From CAVPJW01 sp963705525 (lineage in GTDB: Bacteria; Acidobacteriota; Vicinamibacteria; Vicinamibacterales; CAVPJW01), in NCBI GenBank assembly GCA_963705525.1, contig CAVPJW010000006.1:186001-250000 (forward strand): DNA of 64,000 bases. Reading direction: 5' to 3'. The translations under genes were made by a program, and so were the position numbers. The notes below the pieces were generated by a model. That model was not told the DNA's origin, did no database searches, and worked only from the letters and a program-made list of their open reading frames with translations. Each line of letters opens with the position of its first letter. The first letter of the stretch is position 1. Of the stretch, positions 45,510 through 54,448 are shown piece by piece.

Positions 45510-48500
45510 CGTCGGCCGATCGGGATTCGAATCTCGGCCGTGAGTCGTGTCGAGCGGTAGCCATAGCGGCGGTCGTCGAACACCATGGCGCCCGCCCCGA
45601 AAGACACAGGTCCGATGCGCTGGTCGATCTTCAGCGTTCCGGCGAGCCCTGTCCCTTGTCGGTCGGTGTCGGCGAGCCACTGTGGACTCAGTTCGCCGTC
45701 CACGCTGAGCGACTTATGTTGAAGCACGCCGTGGAGCTGGACGCCGAAGGTCGACTGAAGAGATGGGCTGAAGTACGCCGCGTGCTGATCCTTCCAGCCC
45801 TCGAAGTACGCGTTCGGCTGAATGGCCAGCCACGTTCCGGGCCGATCGACGAGTGTCCGTTGATAGTGCCCGTAGGCAGACCATTGCCGATTGCTGTCGC
45901 TGTATCCACTGAAGCTTGCATCCGCGCGAACCGCTTGTCGTTTGCCGATCTTCATATCCGCGCCGGTCCGCGCGCCCCAGTTGTGGAATCCCGCGTCGAG
46001 CTCGGAGAGCCGGATGATGCGATTGAACTCGAGGGGTGCATTCGAGACAATTCTGGACCAGGGTGTTTCGTCAAAGGCTTCTACGAAGTTGCTCGATCCT
46101 CTGGCGTACGTGCGCGTCGCTCTGAGCCGTCCCAGTGGTAGCGTCCGCTGTCCATCGTCCTCGACGCGAAGTTGCCCCGCGAGCTCCAGAGCGGGCGAGG
46201 GATAGACGCGATCGAGCGAGAGATTGAACTCCTGCAGCACCCTGTTCGTTGCGCCCTGGTCGATCCGCCCCGTCTGCCATCCGGCTGCGAGTCGTCCGAA
46301 CACGCTCGGCCAGACGAGTAATCCGCCGCCGAGCGCCGACACGCTCAGGTCATTCGTGTCGCGCATCCCCACCGCGGGCAGCACTACCTGGGGTAGCGTG
46401 AGATCCAGGATGTGTTGCTCGCGCTGCTGGGCGGCGTTCTTGTCGGCGCCGGCCACCTCGGCACGACTGTAATTGGCCGCCGCGCGGTTCACATCCCCCA
46501 GCCGGAATGACGCGTCGCCGCGCTCCAGCCAGAGCGGGCCACTCGGTGACGCGCCGGATGCCAGCGCGCCGTCGTACAACCGCAAGGCAGCGAGATGATG
46601 TCCTCGAGCAAGCGCGCCTCGGGCCAGCCACGTGAGGACCTCGGCGTCTTGCGGAAACTGCGCCCTGAGTTCGGTCAGAACGGCTTCGGCGTTTTCCAGG
46701 TCTCCTGACAGGTGCAGTGACTGGGCCAGGACAAGCCGCGCATCGCGGCCCGAGTCGCCGGCGGCAACACTGCGGCGGGCCCAGACCACTGCCTGGCCAA
46801 ACGCACCAGACGCCAAGTACGTTCGCGCCACCTCCAGGGTTTGGGCGGACGATGTCCACTCGAGCTGGTGCGCCTCATAAAGGGGAATCGCCCGGGCACT
46901 CATATCGTGCGATGTGAGGAAGCGAGCGGCCTCGAGCGCCAGGTCCGTGTTGTCGGGCTCGAGCGCAAGTGCTCGATCGTAGGCGCTGGCCGCGCTCATC
47001 GTGTGGCCACCGCGCGCCGTTGTTCGCGCCAGCTTGCGCCAGAGTTCCGACGTGCGACGATCGGCCGGCACCTGTTCGTATGCGGCCGCCGATGCGGCGA
47101 CCCGATCGGCGTCGTTCTCGAGGTCTCCGATGCGTTCCCAGACCCGGTCGGAGGGTTGGGTGTCAGCCATCGCGTAGTAGATGTCGAGCGCGCGGTCTCG
47201 ATGTCCGGCGTCCACCAGGGCGCCCGCCAGCCAGTCGGATTCGTCAACGGTCAGCGGTCGACGCGCCGCCAGGTGCTGCAGATAGTCCGCGACGCGCGCC
47301 GGTCGGGCCAGCCGCATCGAGGCCCTCGCCGCCGCGACATAAAGCGTCGTGTCATCTGGTGTTCCCTTGATGCCAGCGTCGAGATAGGGCAGCGCGGCTC
47401 GCCAGTCGCCCACCTCTTCGAGCGCGAGGCCGACTTCGCCGATAGCCGCTCGACGCTCACTGTCCTTGGGATCGCACGTCAACCATCGCCGGTAGGCGTC
47501 CGCCGCTCTTTCCGGCTTCATCGTCCAACGGTTGAGACGCGCAATCCGGAGCGCCGTATCCGCATCGCACGACCCTCGCTGGCGGTCGAGCTCCTCGTAC
47601 GTGCCGAGAGCTTCCGACAGGTGGCCGGCTTTCTCGTACGCCCGCCCGAGTGCGGTAATGAGTTCGAGATCGGTTGGACGGTCTGCCAGCAGCGTGCGGT
47701 AATGGCGATGGCCGTCTCGACGTCGGCGCTGGCCGTCAGCGCCGATGCGAGATTCATCGCATTTGTCGGCTGATCAGGTTGCAGTCGAGTCAGGGTCCGG
47801 AGGGCGATGAGTTGGCCCGCCCGATCGCCTCTCTGGCGCTGTGCCTCGGCCAGGAGCGCCCACGCGCCCGCATCCCGGGGGACCAGGCGGACCCATCGGC
47901 TGAGGAGCTCGACCGCTTCGTCGTGGTGTCCGGCCCAAGCCGCCGTGCGGGCGCGCACTTCCAGCGCGCGTCGATCGTCAGTGCGAACGCCCTCCAGGGC
48001 GTCGTACGCCTCCGCATAGCGTCGCGCGGTGTTGAGGAGCCAGGCGTACGTGATCCGCTCCTGCGAATTGAGGTGTCCAGATGTGTATAGCGTGCGATAC
48101 AGCGCGATCGCTTCATCCCTGCGATCCGCGCGTTGAAGCGCATATGCCTGATTCAAACGATCGCGAGGTGTCAGAGTTGCCTCCGGCCGCATCGTGAAGA
48201 GGTCGGCCGCCAGCGAGTACTCTCCGGTCTCCATCGCGAGGCGCGTTCGCGACTCGAGCGTTTCCGGTCCACCTATCGATGAGTACAGCTTCAGAGCGTC
48301 CGCTGGCTGGCCCGCGAGCTCTCGCGCCCGGGCTTCTCTGAGGATCACCGGCTTGCGTTCGTTCTCAGGGCTCACTGCTGAGAGTCGCTGTGCCAGGCCC
48401 GCCGCGTCGCGCCAACGGTGGTCCGCTTCAGCCGCGTCGAGTGCATGAGACAGGGCGATACGATCATCAGGCGTTCTCACGAGGATTGCATCGGTCACCT

Positions 48501-48969
48501 TCGCGAGCACGGCCGTATTGCCTGTCTGAGCGAGAAGCCCAAGACGCCTGCGCTCCTCCGAGGGCGACGAATGTGTCACGGATTGCAGGCAGACGACGGC
48601 GTCGGCCTTGCGTCCAGAGTTGATGAGCACCTGTGCGAGGCCGAGGCATGCCTCGACATTGGTCGGATCCAGACTGGCCGCCTTCCGAAACGCGCGCTCG
48701 GCTTCCTTCAGATCACCCATCTGAGCGGCGATCCCTCCAAGGAGAACCTGAGCAGGCGCGTCTGTCGGCCGCAGATCCGCGGCCAACCGTGCTTCGGCTC
48801 GTGCGGCGATAAGCTGTCCCATGCGTCGAAGGTATTCCGCATCGCTGCCGTGCTCGGCCGACCCGACCCAGAACCTGGGAGACTTTGCGAAAACCCAGGC
48901 AACGACCAGCACAAGCCAGGTCAGCGTCAGAGCGACGCGTCCCAGCTTAGATGTCTGTGACGGGCGCAT
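45506..48969 (-). CDS. bcsC: BcsC-like TPR and beta-barrel exopolysaccharide exporter, one frameshift near 47706
   Basis: Corrected length is 1154 residues. It has an N-terminal hydrophobic helix (VALTLTWLVLVVAWVFA), then many TPR-like repeats (PTDAPAQVLLGGIAAQMGDLKEAERAF, DAEVLTWLARGALARGHHLAALRLYDGAL) and a C-terminal barrel ending FGAGAMVFDDRRYGYRSTRLTAEIRIPIGRR. The frame breaks near 47706: one base seems lost before YRTLLADRPTDLELITALGRAYEKAG, and both parts then join. Expected role: periplasmic scaffold and outer-membrane pore for the glucan. It overlaps the synthase gene by 23 bases and the GH8 gene by 4. Confidence 0.82.
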
Positions 48970-50554
48970 AGACCTGAAGCGGATTCCGTTCGCTTTCCCA
49001 CGAATGTCGAGTAAGCGCGGCGGCGCAGACCTGCGAGAGCGACCAGATGGCAATGGCCGAGACGACGACGTTGGCAAGAATCAGGCGAGGCGTTGCGGTA
49101 CCGACAGCCACTGCATAGAACGGCCCCAGGGCATTTCCGAGGAGCAGCGAGAGCTGCGGCATCAGCCCCACTATGGGGTGGAGGCGACGTCGGTGGCCCA
49201 CATTGTTGACCTTGTAGACGGGCTTCCGCCGCCTGTAGCGCAGCGCCCGTAATGTATTGGCGCAGTAGACAGGGAAGAGACCCACCAGCATTTGAAACTG
49301 CTTGCCAGGCTGGTGGCCGCGGAAGAGCCACCGCATCGCCAGCGTCATGCTCAGGAAATACGCGGTGCGGTACAGGGCAAAGTCCAATTCCCACCCCGTG
49401 AGCACGGCGGCACCCGTCGCGTAACTCCAGATCGGGATGAAATAGAAGATCGGCGCCACAAACCCGGCCGTGATGTAGGAGAACCCGATGACGAAATAGT
49501 TGATACGAATCGGCCAGGGCAGCGTTCGGGCAAAGAGCGGGTTTCGCCACAGGAAGAGCCGCATCGTGTCGAGGGCCCACTGACCTCGCTGCCGATAGAC
49601 GGCTTCGAGGTTTTCCGGCGCCAACCCGGCCGACAGCTGATAGGGGTAATAGAGCGACTTCCATCCCCGACAATGGAGTTCGTACGATGTCGTCAGATCC
49701 TCAACGAGGTTCCAGGTCGAAAACCCACCGAGGTCGTCGAGCGCCATTCGGCGATAGAGCACGCCGGAGCCACACGAGATAACGCTGTCGTTCGAGTCGA
49801 ATGCCGGTTGAAGCGTGTTGTAGAAGACGAGGTCCTGGCAGTAATACGGATCGTCCTCAGGCACAAGAAACGATTGCTTGGATTGGACGAATGCCACGTT
49901 AGGCAGATGGATGTAAGCGGAGAGCCGCTCAATGATTTGCGGAACGGGCACCTGATCGGCGTCGAGGGTCAGAACGTAGTCGCCAGATGAGTGAGCCAGC
50001 CCGAAGTTGAGATTGCCGGCCTTTGCATCGGTTCGCTCGATGTTCTGCTTGGGACGCGATAGATAGACGGCGCGGAAGCGCCGTGCGATTGCTTCCACGG
50101 CGTCCGAGCCCCCGTCGTCGAGCACGTAGACCGTCAGCCGACCGCTCCAAGTGATTGCACTCGCGGCCTGAACGGTGCGGTGGATCACCTCCTCCGGTTC
50201 GCCGCACACCGTGATGAAGACGTCGACAGCTTCAGATCCCACCGTCGTCGGTCGCGCCTCGGGCTTGAACCGCAAGCGCCATGCACCAACGCTGGCCAGA
50301 AGAAAGAGCGCGAAACACACGATCTCGGCCCCGACGAATGTCGTGGCCACCACAGGATGATTCCAGTCGACGACGGTGATCACCCAGGTGAGATATCTGG
50401 CTCCGCAGAGCGTGGTAAGAAACACCAGCGCATGCGCCACGAGGCGCCGTCCTCGATCTTCGCGATCGCCGTGACGGCGGTACGCAACGCGCTCCGGCGT
50501 CAGCAGTTCTTGAAGGAAAGGACCCAGAACCGGCAGGCGTGACCAGTCAATCAT
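48947..50554 (-). CDS. bcsA: GT2 processive synthase, cellulose-synthase (BcsA)-like, without PilZ
   Basis: 535 residues. Two N-terminal helices, then a GT2 domain with VYVLDDGGSD (about 140), the DxD motif in TLDADQVP (about 196), the ED catalytic base in NLVEDLTTSYEL (about 284) and the product-binding QRGQW (about 319), then four or more helices. BcsA normally ends in a PilZ c-di-GMP domain; here the protein ends soon after the last helix (SWESERNPLQVYAPVTDI). The polymer is probably a beta-glucan, but other beta-linked products are possible. First gene of a minus-strand operon with the TPR exporter and GH8 enzyme; no bcsB follows. Confidence 0.87.
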   Translation of the reverse strand: MIDWSRLPVLGPFLQELLTPERVAYRRHGDREDRGRRLVAHALVFLTTLCGARYLTWVITVVDWNHPVVATTFVGAEIVCFALFLLASVGAWRLRFKPEARPTTVGSEAVDVFITVCGEPEEVIHRTVQAASAITWSGRLTVYVLDDGGSDAVEAIARRFRAVYLSRPKQNIERTDAKAGNLNFGLAHSSGDYVLTLDADQVPVPQIIERLSAYIHLPNVAFVQSKQSFLVPEDDPYYCQDLVFYNTLQPAFDSNDSVISCGSGVLYRRMALDDLGGFSTWNLVEDLTTSYELHCRGWKSLYYPYQLSAGLAPENLEAVYRQRGQWALDTMRLFLWRNPLFARTLPWPIRINYFVIGFSYITAGFVAPIFYFIPIWSYATGAAVLTGWELDFALYRTAYFLSMTLAMRWLFRGHQPGKQFQMLVGLFPVYCANTLRALRYRRRKPVYKVNNVGHRRRLHPIVGLMPQLSLLLGNALGPFYAVAVGTATPRLILANVVVSAIAIWSLSQVCAAALTRHSWESERNPLQVYAPVTDI

Positions 50555-50642
50555 CTCTAGTATTCAGTGCAGAAACGGGCAGTCGAACGCCCAGAGCGTC
50601 AACGTTGTGATCGAGATTTCAGAATTGTCGACCGGGGGCACC

Positions 50643-50681
50643 AACACCCCTAGTTAGGAACGATTGAGTGCATGGGGTGTT
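50643..50681. promoter_or_regulatory. 8-bp inverted repeat upstream of the synthase operon
   Basis: AACACCCC (50643-50650) and GGGGTGTT (50674-50681), separated by 23 bases, about 90-130 bases upstream of the synthase start. Possible regulator site or leader stem. Confidence 0.45.
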
Positions 50682-50697
50682 CCGGCCCCCGCCGACG

Positions 50698-50742
50698 GCG
50701 TGGGAAACCTGAGCCCTCGGCTGCGAAGGTTTGCAGGCACGC
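50698..50742 (-). promoter_or_regulatory. Three-tier hairpin in the synthase operon leader
   Basis: Nested complementary arms: GCGTG with CACGC (outer), AAACCT with AGGTTT (middle), AGCC with GGCT (inner, 3-base loop), separated by small asymmetric bulges. It lies about 145-190 bases upstream of the synthase ATG, in the region expected to be leader or promoter. The bulged shape is unlike a simple terminator. It does not show the known c-di-GMP-I riboswitch consensus. It may be a regulatory RNA element; this is inference. Confidence 0.5.
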
Positions 50743-50807
50743 AAGCGCATGCCACGGTGTGAACGGTTCAGCGAGGATCGAGGCTGGAACCTGGCCGGCC
50801 TTGTGAT

Positions 50808-51548
50808 TTACAAACGTCGAGCCACAGCACGGGCGAGCTCGATCAGGAGTGGAAGATCATCGACCGTCGCGTCCGGGTGAAGAAGAAGGCCCATCTTCAC
50901 CCAGACTTCTCCCCGAAGAAAGTCGAGCGAAATGGCCGATCCGTACCGATCGGTCGCCGAATAGGCATCGTCGCCGAGGCCGGGAATATCGATCACGCGA
51001 TCAATGTGCCCCTTGCGCTCATTCTGATAGAAGCTGCCGCGGTTCTGCCTCACGCTGATCGTGACTTCGTCGAGTGAACTCAGGAGCGATTTGAACGTGC
51101 ATCCGGCTGGGCCGCTTCGTGCGTCGCTCTGGCCCGCTGCCGGCGCGTAAAGAACGCGCGCAACTTCATCAGGCGTCGCCAGCTGGCACACGGGTGACTC
51201 TGTTCGCGATCCGGTTCCCGTATCTGCCGGGCTCCACGCGCGCCGCCACGTTCCGGTGCCCATCTGTCCCGTCACCACCCATGTCGTCGGATCGGAAAGG
51301 CGGTAGGTCCCTTGATCGAACCACTGCACGGCCTTCACGGACCAGCGCGATCCATCGGCTTTCATGCGGCCGACCTGTCGAGATGGCACGCCGGTTCCGT
51401 GGAGACGATAGACACCGTCCGGGCGGACGACCCAGAGCACCCCGGTGCCCTCGAGTTGCCACGTACCGATGAGCGCCGGGTCGATACCTGTCGTGGGTGT
51501 TTGCGCGAGAACCGCGACGAGGAACGCTGCAGTCAGTTGGGCCCGCAT
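50808..51548 (-). CDS. Exported hypothetical protein
   Basis: 246 residues from ATG 51548, with GGCGGAG upstream. A signal peptide (LTAAFLVAVLAQTPTTG) is followed by a lipocalin-like beta part (ALIGTWQLEGTGVLWVVRPDGVYRLHG, then WSVKAVQWFDQGTYRLSDPTTWVV) and a second domain (CQLATPDEVARVLY, GPAGCTFKSLLSSLDEVTISVRQN, GDDAYSATDRYGSAISLDFLRGEVWVKMG) resembling DUF3558-like solute-binding folds with two Cys. The function is unknown. It is transcribed in the same direction as the synthase operon but ends 250 bases before it, and is divergent from the gene at 51677. Confidence 0.7.
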   Translation of the reverse strand: MRAQLTAAFLVAVLAQTPTTGIDPALIGTWQLEGTGVLWVVRPDGVYRLHGTGVPSRQVGRMKADGSRWSVKAVQWFDQGTYRLSDPTTWVVTGQMGTGTWRRAWSPADTGTGSRTESPVCQLATPDEVARVLYAPAAGQSDARSGPAGCTFKSLLSSLDEVTISVRQNRGSFYQNERKGHIDRVIDIPGLGDDAYSATDRYGSAISLDFLRGEVWVKMGLLLHPDATVDDLPLLIELARAVARRL

Positions 51549-51676
51549 ACTCCGCCTCCCGGTCGGGCAGTATGCACTCCTTCCTTGCACTTTTCGAGAT
51601 GGATTCCTCGGGGCTTTCCGAAAATGACGACGCGGTCTTGTGAGTGGGGTAAACTTTTCGAGGCTTCGAGGCAGAC

Positions 51677-52570
51677 GTGCCGCCAGACGCTTCATCGTCC
51701 CAGCCGACTCGAAAATCACCGCCGCAATGGCAGCGCTATCTCAAGAAGCTTGGTGTGGCGTTTGCCTTCGCCGCCCTCATCGATGTGACTGCGCACGTCC
51801 TGGATCTCAATCGCATTGTCCGGGGATTGGATGGCCTCAAGGAGTCCGTCGAATACGGCCTCGAGTCGGTCAATGTCTGGGCGTTTGCGGGCGATGTCCG
51901 TGCCCGGCTCGCCGATCGCTATCATTACAAAGTCTGGTCGCTCCGAGCCCCGTTCAACCTGTCGATCGCCTGTCGCGGCACGCCAAGCGATTCAGTGAGC
52001 GATTTGTGCAAGACACGAGTCATCGACATCCGCGACCTGCGGAAATCCAACCTCCCGCCGTCGATCATTCCCTTCGTCGTCCCGCGAGTGCCGACGGGCG
52101 AAGTCGATGAAGAGGCGTATCCCCGCAGAATCTGGCTCGAAGGCCCGTTGGGCCTGCCCGACGGAGTGAAGCATGCGTTCGAGTGTGGTTGGGCGGGCCG
52201 CATTCCGTGCACGTCGGAGCTGCAGGCCGCGACGGCGCCGAGCAACTGGTTTGGCAAGGGCATGCTGGTCGTCATCGTTCTGTTGTCGATTGCGGCCGCG
52301 GCGCCTGAAGGTCGTTCGGACTGGTCGCCCGGGCGTTTCATCGTGATGTTTGCCGGAGGGCTGCTCGTGGCCACAATCGTCGCGTCCGGCATGCTGATGA
52401 TCATTCAACTGCTGGCCAGCTTCGGAAGGGGAGTGCTCTCCTTGTCGAGCGTGGTTGTGAGTCTGGGCGCTTTTCCACCACTGCTTTGGGGACTGCACGC
52501 GCTCAAGGATGTCGCGTCGGACAGTGCCAAGGGGGCCCTGGGAAGAATCGCGCCCCCCGCCGACAGTTAA
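51677..52570 (+). CDS. Membrane protein of unknown function
   Basis: 297 residues from GTG 51677. One helix near residues 25-45 (LGVAFAFAALIDVTAHVLDL), a periplasmic-type segment of about 130 residues with four Cys (CRGTPSDSVSDLC, CGWAGRIPC), and three C-terminal helices (MLVVIVLLSIAAAAP, FIVMFAGGLLVATIVASGMLMIIQLL, SLSSVVVSLGAFPPLLWGL). No family is recognised. The paired Cys suggest disulfides outside the cytoplasm. Its 3' end overlaps the convergent aldo/keto reductase by 4 bases. Confidence 0.65.
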   Translation: MPPDASSSQPTRKSPPQWQRYLKKLGVAFAFAALIDVTAHVLDLNRIVRGLDGLKESVEYGLESVNVWAFAGDVRARLADRYHYKVWSLRAPFNLSIACRGTPSDSVSDLCKTRVIDIRDLRKSNLPPSIIPFVVPRVPTGEVDEEAYPRRIWLEGPLGLPDGVKHAFECGWAGRIPCTSELQAATAPSNWFGKGMLVVIVLLSIAAAAPEGRSDWSPGRFIVMFAGGLLVATIVASGMLMIIQLLASFGRGVLSLSSVVVSLGAFPPLLWGLHALKDVASDSAKGALGRIAPPADS

Positions 52571-53550
52571 GCGACCGCGAAGAGGTCAGCAAGTTCCACC
52601 GCTTCGGCGTCCGTCAGGCTGACATCGAGCGCGGCGATCATGTCGTCCAGATGTTCGGGATGCCGCGGCCCCACGATCGCCGCACTCATCAGCGGATGAT
52701 GCAGTACCCACGCGAGTGCCAGCGTGCTCGCCTTCACTCCGCGCCTTTCCGCCTGGCTCTTGAACGCCGCGAGCGATCGATATGTATCTTCGTTCGTCAG
52801 GTGCCTATACGGCTCCGGCCTGAGCGTCATCCGAGACCCGGATGGATAGGGCGTGTCAGCATCGTACTTGCCTGTGAGCCAGCCTCCGGCCAGCGGGCTG
52901 AACGCCGTGAATCCCAGACCGCGATCCTGGCACAACGGAAAAAGTTCGCGCTCCGGCGTCCGCTCGAGCAGGCTGTATCCATTTTGAACCCACTCGAATC
53001 GGTGAAGGTCGCGCTCCTCGCTAATCGACAGGGCACGCGCGAGACGCCAGGCTTCGATGTTGCTCGCACCGACGTACAACACCTTCCCCGCATGGATGAG
53101 ATCGTCCAGGGCCCGCATCGTCTCGTCGAGCGGCGTATCCGGATCGGGTTCGTGAATCAGATACATATCCAGACGGTCTGTCTGCAGCCTGCCAAGACTC
53201 GCGTCGACCTGCCTCATGATGTGCACGCGCGAGAGCCCTCGCTGATTTGGGCTGTCGCCGACGGGATTGAATACCTTCGAACTGAGCACAAGCTGCTGCC
53301 GTACCGCGGATCCTTTTGCCTTGAGCCAGTTGCCGATGAAGGTCTCGCTTCGACCGCCTCCATACGCGTCGGCGGTGTCTAACAGGTTGATACCGGCGTC
53401 CCACGCGCGATCCATGAGCGTGAACGCCTGCTCCTGGTTCTCGCCCATGCCATAGAACGCAGGCGCCGAGCCAATGCCGCCGAAATTTCCGCATCCGAGC
53501 CCGAGGCGCGACACCTTCAGGCCCGTCGTTCCCAATCGTTGATAATCCAT
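52567..53550 (-). CDS. Aldo/keto reductase
   Basis: 327 residues with the AKR TIM-barrel signatures: LGLGCGNFGG, INLLDTADAYGGGRSETFIGNWLK (catalytic Asp and Tyr), QLVLSSKVFN (catalytic Lys), LDMYLIHEPDPDTPLDETMRALDDL (catalytic His), VQNGYSLLER and a C-terminal NADPH-binding VGPRHPEHL. It is in the AKR11/12-like group that reduces or oxidises sugars and aldehydes using NADP(H). The substrate is unknown. It is monocistronic and convergent with the membrane-protein gene. Confidence 0.92.
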   Translation of the reverse strand: MDYQRLGTTGLKVSRLGLGCGNFGGIGSAPAFYGMGENQEQAFTLMDRAWDAGINLLDTADAYGGGRSETFIGNWLKAKGSAVRQQLVLSSKVFNPVGDSPNQRGLSRVHIMRQVDASLGRLQTDRLDMYLIHEPDPDTPLDETMRALDDLIHAGKVLYVGASNIEAWRLARALSISEERDLHRFEWVQNGYSLLERTPERELFPLCQDRGLGFTAFSPLAGGWLTGKYDADTPYPSGSRMTLRPEPYRHLTNEDTYRSLAAFKSQAERRGVKASTLALAWVLHHPLMSAAIVGPRHPEHLDDMIAALDVSLTDAEAVELADLFAVA

Positions 53551-53680
53551 GCGGTCCCTTGGGGTATAACATGGCTGGCCCCGAGAGATACAACCATTGG
53601 TCGCGGGTCAGTTTGGATGTGCGCCTGCGTAAAGGCCGCGTGATACGCGTCAGGGAAAAAAGTCGCCGTAGGCGTGATGG

Positions 53681-53705
53681 CCGCGCAACTTACGAAGTTG
53701 CGCGG
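53681..53705. other. Perfect 11-bp stem hairpin
   Basis: Arms CCGCGCAACTT and AAGTTGCGCGG around a 3-base ACG. It lies in the 250-base gap upstream of the cupin gene (start 53801), which holds no clear gene. No U-tract follows, so an operator or leader element is as likely as a terminator. Confidence 0.55.
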
Positions 53706-53800
53706 ATCGCCAGTTGCCGGGCCGAAGGCGAGCTTTTTCCACGCGGCCGACCCGCAGGCGCGCAGCCAAACTGACCCACGACCGACATGTGGAGGATGAC

Positions 53801-54445
53801 ATGCGGGCGTTCATGACAGCGATGCTCGTCGTGGCCGTAGCCGCGCTGGCAGCGGGTCGCGATGCTCGAACGAACGGCATCGCCGCTCAGCACGCATCTC
53901 ACTCGGAACTGGTGATGGACAATGCGCTCGTCCGGGTGTACCGGGCGAATGGAGCCGAAGCCGTTGCCGATCATCCCGCGGCGGTTGTGATTGCGATGGC
54001 CGATAGTCACGACGCGAAAGCGGGCGATGCTTATTGGACGGCCGACTCGTCACCGGCACAGAAGGCCGCCACTGGTCCGTTGATCATCGTCGAGCCGAAG
54101 GCGTCGGCGACAAAGGAAGCGCCTGCCCCGCCCCCAGCCTCTGGTTCGAAACCCGGCGAGTCGCCGTTCACGGGAATGAGCTTCTCTCCCATGTTTCAGA
54201 ACGATCGCGTGGCCGTCATTCGCGCACGCATGGACGTGGGAGCGCAGGAAGGTGTTCACACCCACGGCTCCGACATCATCGTCGTGTATCTCACCGATGG
54301 CACTATCGAGGATACCGCCGGCGGCAACACGAAGGTCAATCGATGGAAGCGTGGTGACGTCGAGCTCGAGACGAAAGGATCCAGACACTCGGCCCGGAAT
54401 ATCGGTCCGGCGATCGATGTCGTACTGGTGACGCTCAAGCCCTAG
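53801..54445 (+). CDS. Exported cupin-domain protein
   Basis: 214 residues from ATG 53801 with GGAGG 7 bases upstream. A signal peptide (MTAMLVVAVAALAAG) precedes two cupin-like halves: about 40-85 (NALVRVYRANGAEAVADHPAAVVIAM) and about 135-214 (DRVAVIRARMDVGAQEGVHTHGSDIIVVYLTDG, then WKRGDVELETKGSRHSARNIG). The second has His residues in VHTHGSD that could bind metal. A Pro/Ala linker joins the halves. The ligand is unknown. An APC permease gene starts 3 bases after its stop and is probably cotranscribed. Confidence 0.8.
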   Translation: MRAFMTAMLVVAVAALAAGRDARTNGIAAQHASHSELVMDNALVRVYRANGAEAVADHPAAVVIAMADSHDAKAGDAYWTADSSPAQKAATGPLIIVEPKASATKEAPAPPPASGSKPGESPFTGMSFSPMFQNDRVAVIRARMDVGAQEGVHTHGSDIIVVYLTDGTIEDTAGGNTKVNRWKRGDVELETKGSRHSARNIGPAIDVVLVTLKP

Positions 54446-54448
54446 GAC

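Noticed and set aside
50698..50742. c-di-GMP-I riboswitch before the synthase operon
   Set aside because: The hairpin is real, but the conserved CACGCA-AGGGCAAACC and GGGACGCAAAG blocks are not present, so the specific riboswitch class is not claimed.
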